A DNA stretch of 64,000 nt, taken from NCBI RefSeq assembly GCF_920984735.1, contig NZ_CAKLBU010000003.1:62001-126000 (forward strand), given 5' to 3'. The stretch is from Pedobacter sp. Leaf250. GTDB lineage: Bacteria > Bacteroidota > Bacteroidia > Sphingobacteriales > Sphingobacteriaceae. Shown one piece after another: positions 61,967 to 64,000 of this stretch (positions are counted from its first letter, which is position 1; each line of letters opens with the position of its first letter). A program made the position numbers and the translations under genes. The notes below the pieces were generated by a model. It saw only the letters and a list, made by a program, of their open reading frames with translations. It was not told where the DNA came from and ran no database searches.

Positions 61967-62986
61967 ATGAAAAACAACATAAAATATTCAATACTGGAAT
62001 TGGCAACGGTGTCTCAAAACACCAGTTTTAAAGAAACCTTGAACAATACGTTGGCCCTCGCGATAACAGCAGAAAAAAGCGGCTACGAAAGGTTTTGGTT
62101 TGCAGAACATCACAACTCAGATACGGTAGCGAGCTCTGCAACTGCTGTTTTGATAGGATACGTGGCAGAAAATACCCAGCGGATCCGGGTAGGTTCCGGT
62201 GGCGTGATGCTGCCCAACCATTCCCCTTTGATCGTGGCAGAACAATTTGGGACATTGGCACAGCTATACCCTGACAGGATTGATCTGGGTCTGGGAAGGG
62301 CAGCCGGCACCGATAGTGCTACCGCACAGGCCATCCGCTCTGATTCCTTTCAGGCCGCAAATTCTTTTACGGAAGAAATCCAGAAAATACAGGATTACTT
62401 TTCACCGGCCAACAAATCTGCCAAAGTTCGGGTTTCTATTGCCGAAGGGATGAACGTGCCTATCTATATTTTAGGTTCAAGTACGGACAGCGCTCATTTG
62501 GCAGCTAAAAAAGGCCTGCCTTACGCATTTGCAAGCCATTTTGCCTCCACACACCTGTACAATGCTATTCGTATCTACGAGCAGGAATTTAAGCCGTCGA
62601 AATTTCATGAAGCACCTTATATAATCGCTGGCATCAACGTAATCATGGCAGATACCAATGAGGAAGCTGAAAAAATATTCACCTCACTCATCGGAATGTT
62701 CTACGGAATGTTGACTGGCAATATGCAGACCGTACAGCCGCCATCAGCGATGTCGGCAGAATGGAGACAAATTTTCAATCATCCAAGCGTCAACCAAATG
62801 CTGCGGTTTTCATTTGTAGGCGATAAGCAGACCGTGAAAAAACAGGTATTGGACTTTCTGGAAGATACGAATGCTGATGAACTGATAGCCGTGTCGACCA
62901 TGTATGCTCCGGAAGACCGCATTAAGTCAGCTCAATTATTTGCTGAAGTGATGCAGGAAATTAATGTAAATTCGCAAATGCAATAA
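61967..62986 (+). CDS. LLM-class flavin oxidoreductase, MsnO8-like
   Basis: 339 residues from ATG 61967 (GTG 61946 would add seven). Luciferase-like motifs: ERFWFAEHHNSDTVASSA, RIRVGSGGVMLPNHSPLIVA, LYPDRIDLGLGRAAGTD. This is the MsnO8 branch, whose natural substrates are mostly unknown. 53 bases after the NtaA-like gene, same direction, probably one operon. Confidence 0.9.
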   Translation: MKNNIKYSILELATVSQNTSFKETLNNTLALAITAEKSGYERFWFAEHHNSDTVASSATAVLIGYVAENTQRIRVGSGGVMLPNHSPLIVAEQFGTLAQLYPDRIDLGLGRAAGTDSATAQAIRSDSFQAANSFTEEIQKIQDYFSPANKSAKVRVSIAEGMNVPIYILGSSTDSAHLAAKKGLPYAFASHFASTHLYNAIRIYEQEFKPSKFHEAPYIIAGINVIMADTNEEAEKIFTSLIGMFYGMLTGNMQTVQPPSAMSAEWRQIFNHPSVNQMLRFSFVGDKQTVKKQVLDFLEDTNADELIAVSTMYAPEDRIKSAQLFAEVMQEINVNSQMQ

Positions 62987-62997
62987 GAGCTCAAAAT

Positions 62998-63342
62998 ATG
63001 GCACAGAAAAAAATACACTGCGATTGTCTATCGACCATAAAACCTGTTCGTGATACTTTGGATGTGATCAACGGCAAATGGAAAGTTCCCATTATCATTT
63101 CCATTGGTGTAGGGAACGATCGCTTTACCGCTATCCAGGAAAGTATCCCGGGCATAACGCCCAAGGTTTTGGCAAAGGAATTAAAAGATCTGGAACAGCA
63201 TAAATTGATAGCGAGAACTGTGGTGGGCGATTATCCGGTTAAAATTTCTTACGAATTAGAACCCTACGCGAATACATTAACACCGCTTATCTATGCGATG
63301 AAAGATTGGGGCATAAATCATAGGAAAGTTGTAACCAGCTAA
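62998..63342 (+). CDS. HxlR-family transcriptional regulator
   Basis: 114 residues. HxlR winged helix with DVINGKWKVPIIISIGVGND, RFTAIQESIPGITPKVLAKE and ELEPYANTLTPLIYAMKDWG. Two N-terminal cysteines (HCDC) could sense electrophiles or redox change, as in some HxlR regulators. 11 bases after the MsnO8-like gene; the double palindrome at 60646 is the best operator candidate. Confidence 0.93.
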   Translation: MAQKKIHCDCLSTIKPVRDTLDVINGKWKVPIIISIGVGNDRFTAIQESIPGITPKVLAKELKDLEQHKLIARTVVGDYPVKISYELEPYANTLTPLIYAMKDWGINHRKVVTS

Positions 63343-63430
63343 TTGTTATTTTGAAAATTACAATCAAACATTACGGAACCCCGGTTGTAAGTAAACAGGT
63401 GGCCAAGTTTGTGGATCTAATTTTAATCAG

Positions 63431-63551
63431 ATGACAATGGAAGCAAGGAAAGGATTATAAAAAAAATAATTGCAAGTCTCCATCATGGAAGCTGCCTTTG
63501 AAATTCTGCGCACAAAAGGTATTGATGCGGTCAGCATGAGGAGGCTATGCC
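63431..63551 (+). pseudogene. TetR-family regulator, N-terminal remnant
   Basis: MTMEARKG, then in shifted frames RIIKKIIAS and IMEAAFEILRTKGIDAVSMR, the first helices of a TetR HTH (the expected continuation is LAKELG). The frame breaks at about 63,445 and 63,480, and the homology ends where IS3-like sequence starts. Confidence 0.65.
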
Positions 63552-63786
63552 GAATTCTGGGCCCAATTACAAGGACTGCCTATCACACAAGGTATGAGTC
63601 GTAAGGGAAATTGTTAGGATAGTGCAGTGGCAAAAAGTTTCTTTAAAACGATGAAAACAGAAATGGTGTCCCATAAAAAAAATAAAGATAAGAAAACAGG
63701 CGAGTATGGCTATTTTCGAGGAAATAGAAATATGGTATAACAGGAAAAGAAGCCATTCAATACGAGGGCATTGAAAAAGTCCCCTA
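63552..63786 (+). mobile_element. IS3-family transposase, C-terminal remnant
   Basis: The frame from 63552 reads QGLPITQGMSRKGNC-stop-DSAVAKSFFKTMKTEMV, typical of the orfB DDE region (GNCWDNAVAESFFKTLKTE). After a frameshift it reads IFEEIEIWYNRKRSHSIRGH, the IWYNRKRRHS motif with the catalytic Glu neighbourhood. Stops and frameshifts show it is dead. No terminal inverted repeat was identified with certainty. Confidence 0.8.
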
Positions 63787-63789
63787 AAA

Positions 63790-63829
63790 AATGGTGTAGT
63801 TCATAAATCATGAATTACACCATTTTTTT
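63790..63829 (+). terminator. Hairpin with T-run after the IS remnant
   Basis: AATGGTGTAGTTCAT (63790-63804) pairs with ATGAATTACACCATT (63810-63824), one G-T mismatch, then a T-run. It could be a terminator, or the abutting ends of two insertion sequences. Confidence 0.7.
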
Positions 63830-64000
63830 AGCCTGTAGAGTAGGTTCTGTGATTGAATATTTAATATCTGTCGGCAATAGAAGCCTTTGCATTTTTGAAG
63901 TTGATCCAATAATTCACCACTCGGAAAACCGATATATATCCATCCCAAATGGTATATTTGATTTTTTATCACAACCTAAAGGCTAACTTATCATTAGGTA
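63830..64000. other. Window end, nothing recognised
   Basis: 170 AT-rich bases after the hairpin. A minus-strand frame reads WIYIGFPSGELLDQLQ in part, without a start in the window; it might be the end of a gene beyond the edge, but I cannot support that. Confidence 0.3.

Noticed and set aside
39500..64000. Right attachment site (second copy of the tRNA-Ala 3' end)
   Set aside because: No convincing match to TTCGAATCC with flanking bases was found by eye; weak TTCGAA hits at 55869, 59119 and 60939 lack the context.
1..64000. CRISPR array
   Set aside because: No set of regularly spaced direct repeats was seen; the repeats present are palindromes in two or three copies.

Overview
The window is a stretch of a Bacteroidota chromosome, most likely Sphingobacteriaceae and Pedobacter-like. 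The evidence is AT-rich DNA, a TTG-N19-TAnnTTTG promoter, weak Shine-Dalgarno signals, and families typical of that group (GLPGLI, DUF3667, GH92 and GH29 glycosidases, WG-repeat proteins, LytTR two-component pairs, Bacteroidota-type mobilization genes). Identification is from sequence reading only.

Positions 1-38,012 are ordinary chromosome. In order they hold the end of a GH92 mannosidase, rpiA, a GlxA-type regulator divergent from a three-gene stress-like operon, an alpha/beta hydrolase, a multi-PAS histidine kinase, a YihY protein, a block of secreted or membrane proteins of unknown function (10.5-20.4 kb), a TonB-dependent receptor with its GLPGLI partner, a LytS/LytTR pair, a broken Na+/H+ antiporter gene, a fucosidase with kduI/kduD and an AraC regulator for uronate and fucoside use, a carbonic anhydrase, a Crp-like regulator, and a HAD/CAT-like gene pair. 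Two genes here carry interrupting lesions: an in-frame TAA at 16,508, and a frameshift plus an in-frame TGA in the antiporter. Several dispersed hairpin repeats are present.

A tRNA-Ala(GGC) gene at 38,013 marks the left edge of an integrated element. A tyrosine recombinase gene follows it directly. From 38.1 kb to at least 59.6 kb, and probably to the window end, the DNA is mobile or accessory. The element holds: (i) a defence-like island (40.1-46.8 kb) with a subtilase, an ImmA/IrrE peptidase and an XRE regulator facing a bacterial ubiquitin-like conjugation operon (three-repeat multi-ubiquitin protein, fused E2-like/E1 ThiF protein, DUF6527 protein), with a candidate small RNA between them and a DUF2188 plus MazF-like pair downstream; (ii) a mobilization module (accessory protein, relaxase, possible oriT) whose coupling-protein gene is fused by deletion to the tail of a DUF3945-type gene; (iii) an arsenic-resistance operon lying between two copies of the 3' end of a histone-H1-like gene and its terminator; (iv) the RadC/DUF932 region of a conjugative element, cut short at 59.6 kb; (v) a cargo cluster of flavin monooxygenases and an HxlR regulator with a striking double palindromic operator; (vi) a scar of a TetR gene and an IS3 transposase. 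The right attachment site was not found.

The element therefore looks like a decayed, mobilizable remnant of a larger conjugative transposon. It carries metalloid resistance, a ubiquitin-like conjugation system and probable defence genes. The ubiquitin-like locus, the small RNA beside it, the covarying hairpin repeat family, and the deletion and duplication scars deserve the closest look.
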